Positions 1 through 8,222 of a stretch of DNA of 14,073 bases are shown here, in pieces. The stretch spans positions 1-14,073 of the forward strand of contig JAADHT010000176.1 in NCBI GenBank assembly GCA_013151705.1, in the 5' to 3' direction. The DNA comes from Kiritimatiellota bacterium (GTDB lineage: Bacteria > Verrucomicrobiota > Lentisphaeria > Victivallales > JAADHT01). Within the stretch, counting starts at the first letter, position 1, and every line of letters starts with the position of its first letter. The notes under the pieces were generated by a model. The model did not search any database and was not told where the DNA came from. It saw only the letters and a program-made list of their open reading frames with translations. Position numbers and translations under genes: made by a program.

Positions 1-3000
1 TGAATGACCTCCAGGAATTTCCGAGCGTCGACGCCGCATTCCTCGGCGATCGCGATCAACGCGTCGCGGTATGTTCCTTTTATCGCCGGGCAATTGGCGG
101 CGTCCAAGCCTGTGAACGGGCTCCCGTGGCCGACGATCAGGAAAGCTCTAATAGTCTCCAGAAGCCTCGCTTTGGCGTTCAAGCGTTCCACGTCGTCTTT
201 TCCGATGTTCCTCTCAACCGAGACGGCGTTGCGTCCGCAGGAGATCGTCAGCCACTGTCCTATGGTATCCACTTGGTATTCGTCGAGGATTTTGTGGCAC
301 AACTCGGTATCCGGCATGGCGGCGTAGAAAATGTGCCACGATGTCGCAGGCTCGCGCAAATTGATTTTTTCAGCGCCAATCGCCACGGCGTATTCCACAG
401 GAGTCATTCCGTCGGGCTTCGGAACCGATTGGGGCGGCGCGAGCTCCGCGATATCAACGAGTTTGGCGCCTAACGATCGGGCCGCCGCCAAATCCACGAC
501 GTTCGGTTCGGGCCTGCCCGCGTCTTTCGTGGCGGCGAACCACCTGTCCTCGTCTCCGGGATTGCTGCTCAAATAGAATATCTGCCGATCAACGGATATC
601 TCGGCCAGAGCCGTAGCCGCGGCCCGAAACCGCTCCGGATCGGAAGTCGTCAATGGTTCGTCCAAAAACAGCGGCCCGGTTCTGTTTGGATCGACGTTGT
701 CCGAAAACGCCGTTTTAACGGCTAGCAGGAGCTGAATTCTCGTGCCGTCGGAAAGTTTGTCAAGCGAATACGTTTTTTGGTCGGCTGAGTTCAATGCGAC
801 AATCTCCAGCGAATGGGAAGCGGTCGCCACGCTGAGTTTGTAAAGTCCCTTCGTGAAGGATTCGAATAGTTCCGAGGCGACGTTCAATACCTTGGGACGG
901 TTCTCACGCTGATACTCATCCTCCACGAGGCCTAGAAGCGTCTCGGCGGCGGCTTTTCGGATTATCTGGCCGCACTTTTCGCGGAGCGCCTCTTCAGCAA
1001 GCTCCAAAAGCGCCGTTTTCTCGCCGATTTCGGATTTGGAGGCCACCAGTTTGATGTCGTTTTTGATTCGCTCGGTCTCTTTTATGATATCGTCGTGTTT
1101 AGCCGTCTCGGCTTCGCGCTCGAGGATTTCCGCATCTATGTCGCCAGGAGCGGCATCCTCCACTCTGGCCCGATCCTCCGGGGTCAAATTCCGCATATCG
1201 ACGCTCACTTGGCCTTCCAAACCGCGTTCGCGCCGCGACAGCGTATCAAATTCTGGAAGACGCCCGATTCGATCTCGCAATTCAGCTTCGGCGCCCTCCT
1301 CCGGCAGAGAAAGTTTTTTCAGCATGTCCGCACGTTTTCCCAGCACCTTTTCGAGATTGCGTTCCGCTCTCTTCAAGTCTTTCTCCGCGTCGGCCAACTT
1401 CTCCAAAGTTGTCCGCCTGGATTGGACGTCGTCGTTCAGCCGGTTTATCTCCACTTCCAAAAGGGCCGGATCGTCCGATGCCGAGCGTCCGCTCTCCTCA
1501 AGGAACGCGTTCAAATCGTCCATCAATCCGTCGCGAACCTCGCGCTGTTTGTCCGCTTCCGCGATTCTAGCGTCAACCTCCGAGGCGGCGGTGAACACTT
1601 CTTTCAAGCGATCAACCAAAAGGCGGGGCTCCAAGCCCGACGCCGGCAGGTCGAATCCGAGGGATTTGAGTTCGGTTTCCAGACACGCCTCAATCTCTTC
1701 GAGCTTTTTCCTCTCCGTTTTAAGAGTCGCCACCGCAATTTCGATCCGGGAGTCCAAATCTCTCGCGCGCTCTTGTCTCAAGAGGATTTCCGCGATTTCC
1801 GCCTCAAGCGATTCGAGGCGCGTTTTAACGGAGTCGCGGTTCCATTCGGACACCCCGCCGTCTTCGTCGGCAAGTCGCTCGTATTCGCGGCGAACCTCCT
1901 CCCGTTCGACATCCGGATCGCGCGTCGGCGTTCGCATTCTTCGCGACGCGGAAACAGCGGAGGCCATGGGCACCGTCAAAACACCAAGCCCCAATCCAGC
2001 CAGGGCGACAAACCAGGACGAGGCAAACGACAATCCACCGCCAGCGATCAAAAGAACGGCACCGACGACAAACCAAACGACGCGGCTCCCCGATTTCTCC
2101 GAAGCCGGTGCCGATTCCGCGGAAATCGCGAGCCAATCCCGCAACGCGTCAGCCATTCCGCGTTTGGACGACGGACCGACCACCGTCTCGCCCCCCTCCC
2201 CTTCATCGGCGCCGGAGGACGGTCCGAGCTTTTCCAACTCCAATTCAGCTTTTTTCACGCTTAGCAGAGCGTCTCCGCGCTCATCCGCGGCTCGCGCGAG
2301 GTCCGCCAACGACTTCAAAGTCGTCTTCCTCTTTATCGATTCCGCGTCGGAAAGGGTGATCCCAAGGCTTTCGGCGACAAACAGCAATTTTCCATTGTCC
2401 GCCGCAAGGGCCTCCGCCGTCTTCTCCAACACCTCCGTTTTCGCAAGCAGTTTGTCAGCGCTTTTGATACGCGCTTTCAGTATCTCATCGGAAGGCGGCG
2501 GTTCCGGAATTTCAGAAACACCGTCCAACCTCCCGGTAATCTCCGCGATTTTCGCGGACAACGTTTCGACCTCCTTCTCGGTGTCGAGAATTTCCTTGTC
2601 CAACGCCATCAAATCGTCGAGGTCCTTGTCTCGAAGCACCTCCAGCCTCTCCGGAAAAGTTTTCAATTCGGCCGCTAGTTCCGCGATTTCGTCATTGGCG
2701 GCGACGACGCGTTTGAGCGCCTTTAGCGAATCAAGTCTCAGCTTGGCGTTTTTCGCGCGCTCCAGTTCCTCGTAAAGCGACTCGAGTCTGTCCTCCTCGG
2801 ACGCCAAAATCTCGTAGCGGCGTTTTATCTCGCTCAAGTCGCCTTTCGCGCGCTTCAAAGCCTCCAGCTCGTTTTTCCCCTCCCTGGGTCTTATCGCATA
2901 TCGCCTGGCGACAGCCTCCCTATCAAATCCGGACAACCCGCGGCGTATCTCCTGAAGAAGCGGATCGTCGCGGTCGAGGCGATCGTCGGAGAGCAAATCG

Positions 3001-3329
3001 CGCAGATCCAGAAAAAAACAGCTTCTCAGATGCCGCTCCGGCAAATCCGGGGCGGAGGACGAAATACCGTTCTCGTCCCAAGCGATCCTGTCTCCGGTGA
3101 TCTTGGCGGTCAACCGTTTTTTTCCACCATCCTTGAACACGATTTCGGCGTAGCGCCCCGCGGAAGCCTTTAAAAGCGGCCAGAAGATATTCTCGACCAA
3201 GCGCCGGATCGAGCTTTTTCCCGAGCCGTTGGGACCGAGGATTATGTTGATGTCGTTGTCGAGATTGTCTAGTTCGAAGGAGTCCGGTATGCCCGGCAGC
3301 TCGCGCGCCTTTATTCTCACGATTCTCAT
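1..3329 (-). CDS. YhaN/SbcC-like coiled-coil ATPase with internal TM hairpin (partial, C-terminus off the left edge)
   Basis: At least 1109 codons, open from the ATG at 3329 to the window edge. The N-terminus has a Walker A GPNGSGKS at residues 32-39. Long charged heptad-like stretches (about 160-290 and 480-780) flank two hydrophobic helices at about 417-436 and 438-457. The ABC-ATPase signature LSDGTR is at 859-864 and Walker B LFLDEP ends around D890/E891, followed by a TSD D-loop. The usual switch His after strand 'QIFYL' appears to be replaced by SSNP. N- and C-terminal half-ATPases separated by coiled coils with a central TM pair match Bacillus YhaN rather than classical SbcC with its Zn hook; I see no CxxC hook. 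At least 179 residues follow the ATPase head, of unknown function. The start overlaps the stop of the phosphoesterase gene (ATGA), so the two are probably translationally coupled and work as a nuclease/ATPase pair on DNA ends. The family role is inferred. Confidence 0.88.
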   Translation of the reverse strand, partial: MRIVRIKARELPGIPDSFELDNLDNDINIILGPNGSGKSSIRRLVENIFWPLLKASAGRYAEIVFKDGGKKRLTAKITGDRIAWDENGISSSAPDLPERHLRSCFFLDLRDLLSDDRLDRDDPLLQEIRRGLSGFDREAVARRYAIRPREGKNELEALKRAKGDLSEIKRRYEILASEEDRLESLYEELERAKNAKLRLDSLKALKRVVAANDEIAELAAELKTFPERLEVLRDKDLDDLMALDKEILDTEKEVETLSAKIAEITGRLDGVSEIPEPPPSDEILKARIKSADKLLAKTEVLEKTAEALAADNGKLLFVAESLGITLSDAESIKRKTTLKSLADLARAADERGDALLSVKKAELELEKLGPSSGADEGEGGETVVGPSSKRGMADALRDWLAISAESAPASEKSGSRVVWFVVGAVLLIAGGGLSFASSWFVALAGLGLGVLTVPMASAVSASRRMRTPTRDPDVEREEVRREYERLADEDGGVSEWNRDSVKTRLESLEAEIAEILLRQERARDLDSRIEIAVATLKTERKKLEEIEACLETELKSLGFDLPASGLEPRLLVDRLKEVFTAASEVDARIAEADKQREVRDGLMDDLNAFLEESGRSASDDPALLEVEINRLNDDVQSRRTTLEKLADAEKDLKRAERNLEKVLGKRADMLKKLSLPEEGAEAELRDRIGRLPEFDTLSRRERGLEGQVSVDMRNLTPEDRARVEDAAPGDIDAEILEREAETAKHDDIIKETERIKNDIKLVASKSEIGEKTALLELAEEALREKCGQIIRKAAAETLLGLVEDEYQRENRPKVLNVASELFESFTKGLYKLSVATASHSLEIVALNSADQKTYSLDKLSDGTRIQLLLAVKTAFSDNVDPNRTGPLFLDEPLTTSDPERFRAAATALAEISVDRQIFYLSSNPGDEDRWFAATKDAGRPEPNVVDLAAARSLGAKLVDIAELAPPQSVPKPDGMTPVEYAVAIGAEKINLREPATSWHIFYAAMPDTELCHKILDEYQVDTIGQWLTISCGRNAVSVERNIGKDDVERLNAKARLLETIRAFLIVGHGSPFTGLDAANCPAIKGTYRDALIAIAEECGVDARKFLEVI

Positions 3330-4651
3330 TTAGGCGCCTCCGATGCGTTTTCAGCGACAAGTCGCTCCAAAACATCATAGGCGGCCGCTATGAGGTGGGC
3401 GCGCAGGGTCTCATCGTCTTTGATCTCCGCGTCCACATCCCGTCTTACGCCAGCGTAGGCCAGCGCGGGAATATTTTTTCCGGCGGTCTCGAGTATCGCC
3501 TTCATCCCGGGATCGCGGTTCTCCAGCGCCAGAATCTTGCGCGCGAGAATCGCGGCGGCGTCAACGCCTTTCGCTATATCCGCGACCGAGAGCGCTGGCG
3601 TCGAGCGATCCTTGATTTTCCTCACGCCGAAATCCACGTCGTCGAAGTTACCGCCGCACGACTCCATTATCCCTGGACCATCGTTTTCAAGCGCCTCCAC
3701 GATGGGATGGTGGGCTTTTGAGCGTCCCGTAAGGGCGATATCCCACGAGACGGCGCGTATGGTGTCGCCAAGCTCCGGTTTCATCTCCGCGAATTCCGCG
3801 GCCATCGCCTCGGAAATGTTTGAAATCAAGGCGTCGGCGGCATCCTCCGCGGAATCCGCGGAAATGTCTCCGGCGTCAATTTCAAGGACCTCCCATCGCA
3901 TCGGAGAGAGAGGAATATGTGTCATTGATACCTTGCCGCCGGAGTGGATTTCAGCCAGCCAGGGGCCGCGCGGACCAGTCTCCGTGGCGTCCAAACCGCA
4001 CAACGATCCCAAATAGCCCAAGGGCCGGGACATTGCCGACAAGTCGTCCGGTCTGTGGATGTGACCAAGAAAGCACGCCGAAAGCCGAGTCGCATTGATC
4101 TCGGAGCGCGGAACGGGGGCATAGAAACCGCCGGAGGCGTTGAGGTCGGCATGTAGCAATCCAACCATGGGAACAGCGTCGTCGGGAAGGGTGAATCCAT
4201 CCAGCGGGTTGCCCGAATAATGCCCGTCTTTGGAATGCGGGAACGACCATCCGACGATGCGGACGCGCTCCCCGCTTTTTCCTTGGACAACAACGTCGCT
4301 CCAAGTTCCGTTCTCACCCAGCAGGGTGATTTTGCCGGGAAGCAGCGTCAGCAATCTAGGCAGCGCCTCAACATCGTGGTTTCCCGCCACCGCGACCAGC
4401 TTGATTTCGGCGGCTGAAAGCCTCTCGGCGCCGTCGCGCAACTTGGGAAGCGCCTCGAAACGGTCTCTGATGTCGTCAACCACGTCGCCAGCGAGCAGAA
4501 CCGCGTCAACCTCGTTGTCGATGGCGAATTCGACCGCGCGTTCCCAAGCCGTCGCCGGCGAGAGGACGGCGGATCCAAGTTTGTCCACCATCGGCGATGG
4601 CAGGACCCGACCAAGATGAATATCCCCGACGCATAGCAATTTGACTGCCAT
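3326..4651 (-). CDS. YhaO/SbcD-like metallophosphoesterase (DNA repair nuclease family)
   Basis: 441 aa from the ATG at 4651, which has TTGGAG 9 nt upstream; a longer in-frame start at 4762 adds 37 residues with no family character and is rejected. The calcineurin-like metal-site motifs are all present: GDIH (D10, H12), GDVVDD (D56), GNHD (N91, H92), LLHADL (H168) and GHIH (H197, H199). This is the SbcD/Mre11/YhaO fold, expected to be a Mn-dependent nuclease. About 200 further residues form a mostly helical C-terminal part, probably the surface that binds the ATPase partner. Its TGA overlaps the ATG of the following large ATPase gene, the usual order for yhaO-yhaN and sbcD-sbcC pairs. It is divergent from holA. 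All catalytic residues are retained, so it is probably active. SbcD proper is the alternative, but the partner's TM hairpin favours the YhaO branch. Confidence 0.9.
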   Translation of the reverse strand: MAVKLLCVGDIHLGRVLPSPMVDKLGSAVLSPATAWERAVEFAIDNEVDAVLLAGDVVDDIRDRFEALPKLRDGAERLSAAEIKLVAVAGNHDVEALPRLLTLLPGKITLLGENGTWSDVVVQGKSGERVRIVGWSFPHSKDGHYSGNPLDGFTLPDDAVPMVGLLHADLNASGGFYAPVPRSEINATRLSACFLGHIHRPDDLSAMSRPLGYLGSLCGLDATETGPRGPWLAEIHSGGKVSMTHIPLSPMRWEVLEIDAGDISADSAEDAADALISNISEAMAAEFAEMKPELGDTIRAVSWDIALTGRSKAHHPIVEALENDGPGIMESCGGNFDDVDFGVRKIKDRSTPALSVADIAKGVDAAAILARKILALENRDPGMKAILETAGKNIPALAYAGVRRDVDAEIKDDETLRAHLIAAAYDVLERLVAENASEAPK

Positions 4652-4672
4652 TATGATGTACTCCAAATCCGG

Positions 4673-4689
4673 CGGAGATACGCTCTCCG
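4673..4689. repeat. Inverted repeat in the leader of the phosphoesterase gene
   Basis: CGGAGA and TCTCCG flank a 5-nt loop, 22-38 nt upstream of the start codon and just before the TTGGAG ribosome binding site on the minus strand. It could be an operator or a leader hairpin that affects translation. A short palindrome of this size can occur by chance. Confidence 0.4.
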
Positions 4690-4913
4690 AATGGTTGCGA
4701 TACATTTTCGAGCGGTGTCCAAGTAGGAGATCGACCATCCAAAGCGACGAAGCCACGCTCAATATTCAAGTCAAGAAAGAAAATCTTCTCGCGCTTTGCA
4801 AGGCAATTACCATATCACAACAGGAGATGAAAAACAAACGATTTTTTGGCGTCAAGCTTATTTCCTCCTGATAAAGATTCGTGGATTTTTCGTCAAACGT
4901 TGTTTATGGGCGC

Positions 4914-4941
4914 TTGTCATTCCCGGACCGCGCTGTATTTT
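4914..4941 (+). promoter_or_regulatory. Candidate sigma70-type promoter of holA
   Basis: TTGTCA (5 of 6 matches to the -35 consensus) is followed after 16 bp by TATTTT (4 of 6). It lies about 50 nt upstream of the holA start. It is a sequence match only. Confidence 0.4.
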
Positions 4942-4992
4942 TCCTCACGACTTCGCGTTTCATTCGGAGTCGAATCGGAGACGGAATTTATT

Positions 4993-6096
4993 ATGTCTGA
5001 TTTCACACTGGTATGCGGTAGCGACGAGTTCGCCGTGAGAAGCAAATCGATCGAGATTTTGACGGCGTTGTGCGGTCAGCATCCGGAAAACAACCCTAAT
5101 CTGGAGTTGATCCATGGCGACCCCGACTCACAAGCCTACCGCCATGATTCCGGAAAGCCGAAAACCGCGGAAATACTCAACAAAGTGGTTGAGGCTCTTA
5201 ACACGCCCGCTTTTTTCGGAGACTCCAAGGTGGTTTGCCTGAAACGCTTCGATTTCAGCCAGGTCGGGAAAAGCAAGGCCGCGAAATCCGCGTTGAATTC
5301 CCTTGTGGAGATATTGAAGGACGACTTTCCTCCTGATGTTAAATTGTTGATCGACGGAACCGGAATAGATCGGCGCTCCGCGTTTTTCAAAACGTTTCAG
5401 GAAAGCGGGCAGTGCTTCTTCTTCGAGAAAACCGACGTAGGCAAAAGAGACTGGGAAAAGACGATTAGGGTGAGAATAATGGAATTCTGCCGGGACCACC
5501 GTCTAAGCCTCTCTCCCGACGCGGCCGCGTTTCTCGCGGATACCTGCGGGACGGACAGCGGCCGAATCGTCGGCGAACTTCAAAAGCTGATGGCCTACCT
5601 CCATCCGAACACGAATATAACATTGGAGGATTGCCGGGCGATATGCAGCGTAACGCCGGAAGCGGCGGCATGGGCGTTCGCCGACGAGTTGGGGAAAAAA
5701 AACTTGAACGGCGCGCTCAAAGTATTGAACACGATGATCGGCAATCAAACAAAGCACACGTCACTGGTCGGAATGGCCTCCAACCGCTTCCAGGAGATGG
5801 TGAAAGTCCGCACGGCCGCCAGGCGGCTCTCCATACCCGACAACGCGACGCAAAGGCAATTCATGTCCCGCGTCGAAAACATTCCGCCGCGGTTGAAGGA
5901 AGAGCTCGCCGGACATTTGATCCTCAGAGCTCATCCTTTCAAGGTGTGGATGGTGTTTTCTCAATCTTTGAAATTCTCGGACGCGAAACTCGCGGATATC
6001 CTCACATCAATAATGAGAGTCAACCGCCAGCTTGTATCCGGCGGCGCCGATTCGCGAATCGCCTTGGAGCTTCTGGCGATGGAAATTTGCGGGTGA
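4993..6096 (+). CDS. holA: DNA polymerase III subunit delta (HolA)
   Basis: 367 aa from the ATG at 4993, with GGAG about 12 nt upstream. An in-frame start at 4846 would add 49 residues that do not look like the family. The protein begins FTLVCGSDEFAV, the usual delta opening: a beta strand, then a degenerate nucleotide-loop position where a Walker A would be. Next come 'TPAFFGDSKVVCLKRFDF' (around 75-95) and 'DVKLLIDGTGIDRR', typical of the delta N-terminal domain. The 'FLADTCGTDSGRIVGELQKL' stretch and a helical C-terminal clamp-loader collar follow. Delta opens the beta clamp within the clamp loader. Length is close to the usual 340 aa or so. It is transcribed alone or with the tiny ORF after it, and an intrinsic terminator follows at 6253-6288. 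Confidence 0.87.
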   Translation: MSDFTLVCGSDEFAVRSKSIEILTALCGQHPENNPNLELIHGDPDSQAYRHDSGKPKTAEILNKVVEALNTPAFFGDSKVVCLKRFDFSQVGKSKAAKSALNSLVEILKDDFPPDVKLLIDGTGIDRRSAFFKTFQESGQCFFFEKTDVGKRDWEKTIRVRIMEFCRDHRLSLSPDAAAFLADTCGTDSGRIVGELQKLMAYLHPNTNITLEDCRAICSVTPEAAAWAFADELGKKNLNGALKVLNTMIGNQTKHTSLVGMASNRFQEMVKVRTAARRLSIPDNATQRQFMSRVENIPPRLKEELAGHLILRAHPFKVWMVFSQSLKFSDAKLADILTSIMRVNRQLVSGGADSRIALELLAMEICG

Positions 6097-6106
6097 GAGA
6101 AATGAA

Positions 6107-6196
6107 ATGGACAAGACGAAAACAAACCGAAATATCACCCCCGAAAGACTTGCGGAGATAGAAAGACGCGTCGGTGAAATGGCGCGGAAACCTTGA
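6107..6196 (+). CDS. Possible 29-aa small protein downstream of holA
   Basis: An ATG 10 nt after the holA stop opens a frame of 29 residues, MDKTKTN followed by an amphipathic stretch around ITPERLAEIERRVGEMARK, then TGA. It lies before the terminator at 6253, so it would be on the holA transcript. The helix-like composition looks protein-like. The purine-rich GTGAGAGAA upstream is only a weak ribosome binding site. I recognise no family, and chance is a real alternative. Confidence 0.25.
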   Translation: MDKTKTNRNITPERLAEIERRVGEMARKP

Positions 6197-6252
6197 AAAC
6201 GGATTGTTTTGGTTGTCGGCGAAAAGTTTGCGGGGGTGGTACAGACGCGGGT

Positions 6253-6288
6253 GTTTTTGCGCTGAACCAGCGCAAAGCACTATTTTTT
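6253..6288 (+). terminator. Rho-independent terminator after holA
   Basis: A perfect 9-bp stem TTTGCGCTG / CAGCGCAAA with a 3-nt AAC loop spans 6256-6276. GTG/CAC can extend the base across a small internal loop. It is followed directly by TATTTTTT. The T-run is on the plus-strand side only, so it acts for holA. Confidence 0.75.
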
Positions 6289-6319
6289 CGAAATTTTTTC
6301 ACGGATTCAAGATCGATGT

Positions 6320-6348
6320 TTGCACAATGAGAGAAACGCGTGTAGAGT
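6320..6348 (+). promoter_or_regulatory. Weak candidate promoter for cimA
   Basis: TTGCAC (3 of 6) and TAGAGT (4 of 6) are 17 bp apart, giving a leader of about 80 nt before cimA. The position, between the holA terminator and cimA, is right, but the match is poor. Confidence 0.28.
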
Positions 6349-6433
6349 AAGAGTGTTTTCGGCATGGCTTTCAGCCTGTTCGAATGTGATCTTTCGGGCG
6401 ATTGGTTGAACGATAAAAAAACAGGATTTCAAG

Positions 6434-7951
6434 ATGGGCTCCTATTTGGAAATAATGGACACAACGTTGCGGGACGGCGAGCAGACACCCGGGATATCCT
6501 TCGCGCCAACCGAGAAAAACCATATCGCGAGGCTTCTGCTTGACAAAGTGCGCGTCGATCGATTGGAGATCGCGTCCGCCGGAGTCTCGGAGGGAGAATT
6601 ACATGCCGCCCGCAGCATTGCGGAGTGGGCCGGGAATCAAGGGAAACTCGACCGAGTGGAAATACTGGGGTTCATCGACAAAGGCAAATCCATCGATTGG
6701 ATAAAAAACACCGGGTGCCGCGTGGTGAACCTTTTGACGAAAGGCTCCGAGACTCATTGCCGCGGACAATTGCGTAAGACGCCGGAACGCCATTTCTCGG
6801 ATGTCTGCGAGACTGTGGAATACGCTGAAAAGAATAACGTGGACGTGAACATATACTTGGAGGATTGGTCCAATGGAGTCAGCCAGAATTTCGCCTACGT
6901 TCATTCCTTCGTGTCGAAATTGAAGGATTTCAAGATTCAAAGGATCATGTTGCCTGACACTCTTGGAGTCCTGAACCCCCGCAAATTGAGAATATACCTT
7001 TCCTGGATGATCGAGGCATTTCCCGATTTGCGTTTCGATTTCCACGGCCACAACGACTATGGATTGGGCACCGCGAACTGCCTGGAGGCTGCGAATATGG
7101 GTGTCAACGGCATTCATGTCACCGTCAACGGATTGGGCGAGCGCGCCGGCAATCCGTCCCTGTGCGAACTGGTTCCGGCGTTGAACGATATGACGGACCG
7201 GAAATCACACGTCAAGGAAAACCAGCTGGAGCACATATCCTTGATCGTCCAAACGTTCGCGGGAAAGAAACTTTCAGCAAACGCCCCGATCGTAGGGAAA
7301 GATGTGTTCACCCAAACGTGCGGCGTGCATGCCGACGGCGATAAAAAGGGAAATCTCTATGTCAACCCCCTTCTGCCCTCTCGTTTCGGCCGACAACGCA
7401 CCTACGCGCTCGGCAAACTCAGCGGGAAGGCGTCCATAGACAAAAATCTGGAGGCGTTCGGCATAGAGCTTGACGAGAAGACCCGCACCAAGGTTCTTCA
7501 GGAGGTGATACGTCTCGGCGATAAGAAGAAGAAGGTGACCACGGCGGATCTTCGTTTGATAGTCTCTTCGGTGATGAACGCCGCCGAAACGCGGGTCGTT
7601 CAATTCACAAACTACGAGATAACAACGGCGAAAGGCAAACTCCCCAGCGTCAAAATGGAAATGCTCTACAAAGGCGAGACGATCAAAGCCGAGGCGAAAG
7701 GCGACGGCGGATACGACGCGTTTATGAAAGCCGTGCGCAAAGCCTTGAAAACGGTTGGCAAAACCGCTCCGAAACTGGTTGATTACGAGGTTCACATCCC
7801 CAGAGGCGGCAAAACCGACGCGCTGGTGGAGACCACCATAACCTGGGACAACGGCGTGTCGGATCCATACATGACGGTAGGGCTTGATTCAGACCAGGTC
7901 GAAGCTGCGATAAAAGCGACCGAAACGATGCTCAACACCGAATTGCTTTGA
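6434..7951 (+). CDS. cimA: (R)-citramalate synthase, Leptospira/Bacteroidota-type (CimA)
   Basis: 505 aa with AGGA 8 nt upstream of the ATG. It is a DRE-TIM metallolyase: TLRDGEQ at 11-17 (R13, D14), HGHND metal ligands at H204/H206, and GLGERAGN at 233-240. The C-terminal regulatory domain carries GDGGYDAF, a DYEVHIPRGGKTDAL motif and a final helix. From memory it resembles Leptospira interrogans citramalate synthase along its length with an offset of about 3 residues. The pyruvate-pocket residues reported there (Leu81, Leu104, Tyr144) correspond to L78, L101 and Y141 here, and E146 to E143. It should condense pyruvate and acetyl-CoA to citramalate, the first step of threonine-independent isoleucine synthesis, with feedback control through the C-terminal domain. 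2-isopropylmalate synthase is the main alternative, and close relatives are often annotated that way. Confidence 0.88.
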   Translation: MGSYLEIMDTTLRDGEQTPGISFAPTEKNHIARLLLDKVRVDRLEIASAGVSEGELHAARSIAEWAGNQGKLDRVEILGFIDKGKSIDWIKNTGCRVVNLLTKGSETHCRGQLRKTPERHFSDVCETVEYAEKNNVDVNIYLEDWSNGVSQNFAYVHSFVSKLKDFKIQRIMLPDTLGVLNPRKLRIYLSWMIEAFPDLRFDFHGHNDYGLGTANCLEAANMGVNGIHVTVNGLGERAGNPSLCELVPALNDMTDRKSHVKENQLEHISLIVQTFAGKKLSANAPIVGKDVFTQTCGVHADGDKKGNLYVNPLLPSRFGRQRTYALGKLSGKASIDKNLEAFGIELDEKTRTKVLQEVIRLGDKKKKVTTADLRLIVSSVMNAAETRVVQFTNYEITTAKGKLPSVKMEMLYKGETIKAEAKGDGGYDAFMKAVRKALKTVGKTAPKLVDYEVHIPRGGKTDALVETTITWDNGVSDPYMTVGLDSDQVEAAIKATETMLNTELL

Positions 7952-8058
7952 AACGCCGACATTGTTTCGATGGAAAGCCATCACCCCAAGCCCGACATCC
8001 TTTGGAACATCGATCAATACTCCACCGCAAAAAGATAAACTCATTCTTCATGTGGCGC

Positions 8059-8220
8059 ATGTCTAATCAATACGAAAACAATCTTAAGAGACGGACGGGC
8101 GAAGACGCGCTCTCGCCGCTCGCGAACTTCCGTTGCATTCGATGCGGAGCGTGTTGCGAATGGTTGCCGAGCGTCATTCCCGCGAAACCGCTGGCGAGCT
8201 TTATTTCACTGTGGGAATGA
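8059..8220 (+). pseudogene. 5' remnant of a YkgJ-family Cys-cluster protein
   Basis: From the ATG at 8059 the first 35 residues end in FRCIRCGACCEW. This CxxCGxCC cluster (C26, C29, C32, C33) is the N-terminal metal-binding signature of the YkgJ/Fe-S-or-zinc cluster family. Family members go on for 100 or more residues with further cysteines. Here the frame instead runs 18 unrelated residues, through the left arm of a 10-bp inverted repeat and into antisense sequence of the permease C-terminus, and stops at 8220. There is no clear ribosome binding site. I read it as a gene truncated by a deletion or rearrangement around 8163-8172. A genuine short Cys-cluster peptide is a less likely alternative. 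Confidence 0.5.
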
Positions 8221-8222
8221 CG
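8172..8222. repeat. 10-bp inverted repeat at the ykgJ/malG junction
   Basis: CGTCATTCCC at 8172-8181 and GGGAATGACG at 8213-8222 are perfect complements, 31 nt apart. The right arm lies inside the last codons of the permease (GIVIPTVK). It sits where the YkgJ homology ends. It resembles GTCATTCCCGCG-type dispersed palindromes known in other bacteria. It may instead serve as a bidirectional stem between convergent genes. Confidence 0.55.

Larger units (their letters stand above)
4652..4992. other. Divergent intergenic region between the phosphoesterase gene and holA
   Basis: 341 bp without a supported gene. It must hold promoters for both directions. On the plus side a candidate promoter lies at 4914-4941. 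On the minus side TTGACT occurs around 4770 but I see no good -10 element at the right distance. A perfect 6-bp inverted repeat is at 4673-4689. A 14-codon ORF at 4827-4871 has no properly spaced ribosome binding site and is not called. Confidence 0.6.

Noticed and set aside
1036..2775. 579-aa plus-strand open frame, and a 389-aa one at 1095-2264
   Set aside because: Both are antisense to the coiled-coil ATPase gene. Their Ser/Arg-rich translation is what the opposite strand of Glu/Lys/Leu-rich coding sequence gives, and the minus strand carries clear Walker and signature motifs.
4827..4871. 14-codon ORF upstream of holA
   Set aside because: CAGGAG touches the start codon instead of being 5-9 nt away, and the ORF lies upstream of the candidate holA promoter.
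4914..4926. GTCATTCCCGG, similar to the arm of the inverted repeat at 8172
   Set aside because: No matching second arm nearby and only about 9 shared bases, so I do not call it another copy of the repeat.
6364..6543. 59-codon ORF starting MAFSLFECDLSGDW in the cimA leader, as a possible leader peptide
   Set aside because: It has no ribosome binding site, overlaps cimA out of frame by more than 100 bp, and lacks the run of Ile/Val/Leu codons expected of an attenuator for this pathway.
8172..8222. The inverted repeat as an intrinsic terminator between convergent cimA and the permease
   Set aside because: The loop is 31 nt and no T-run follows on either strand.
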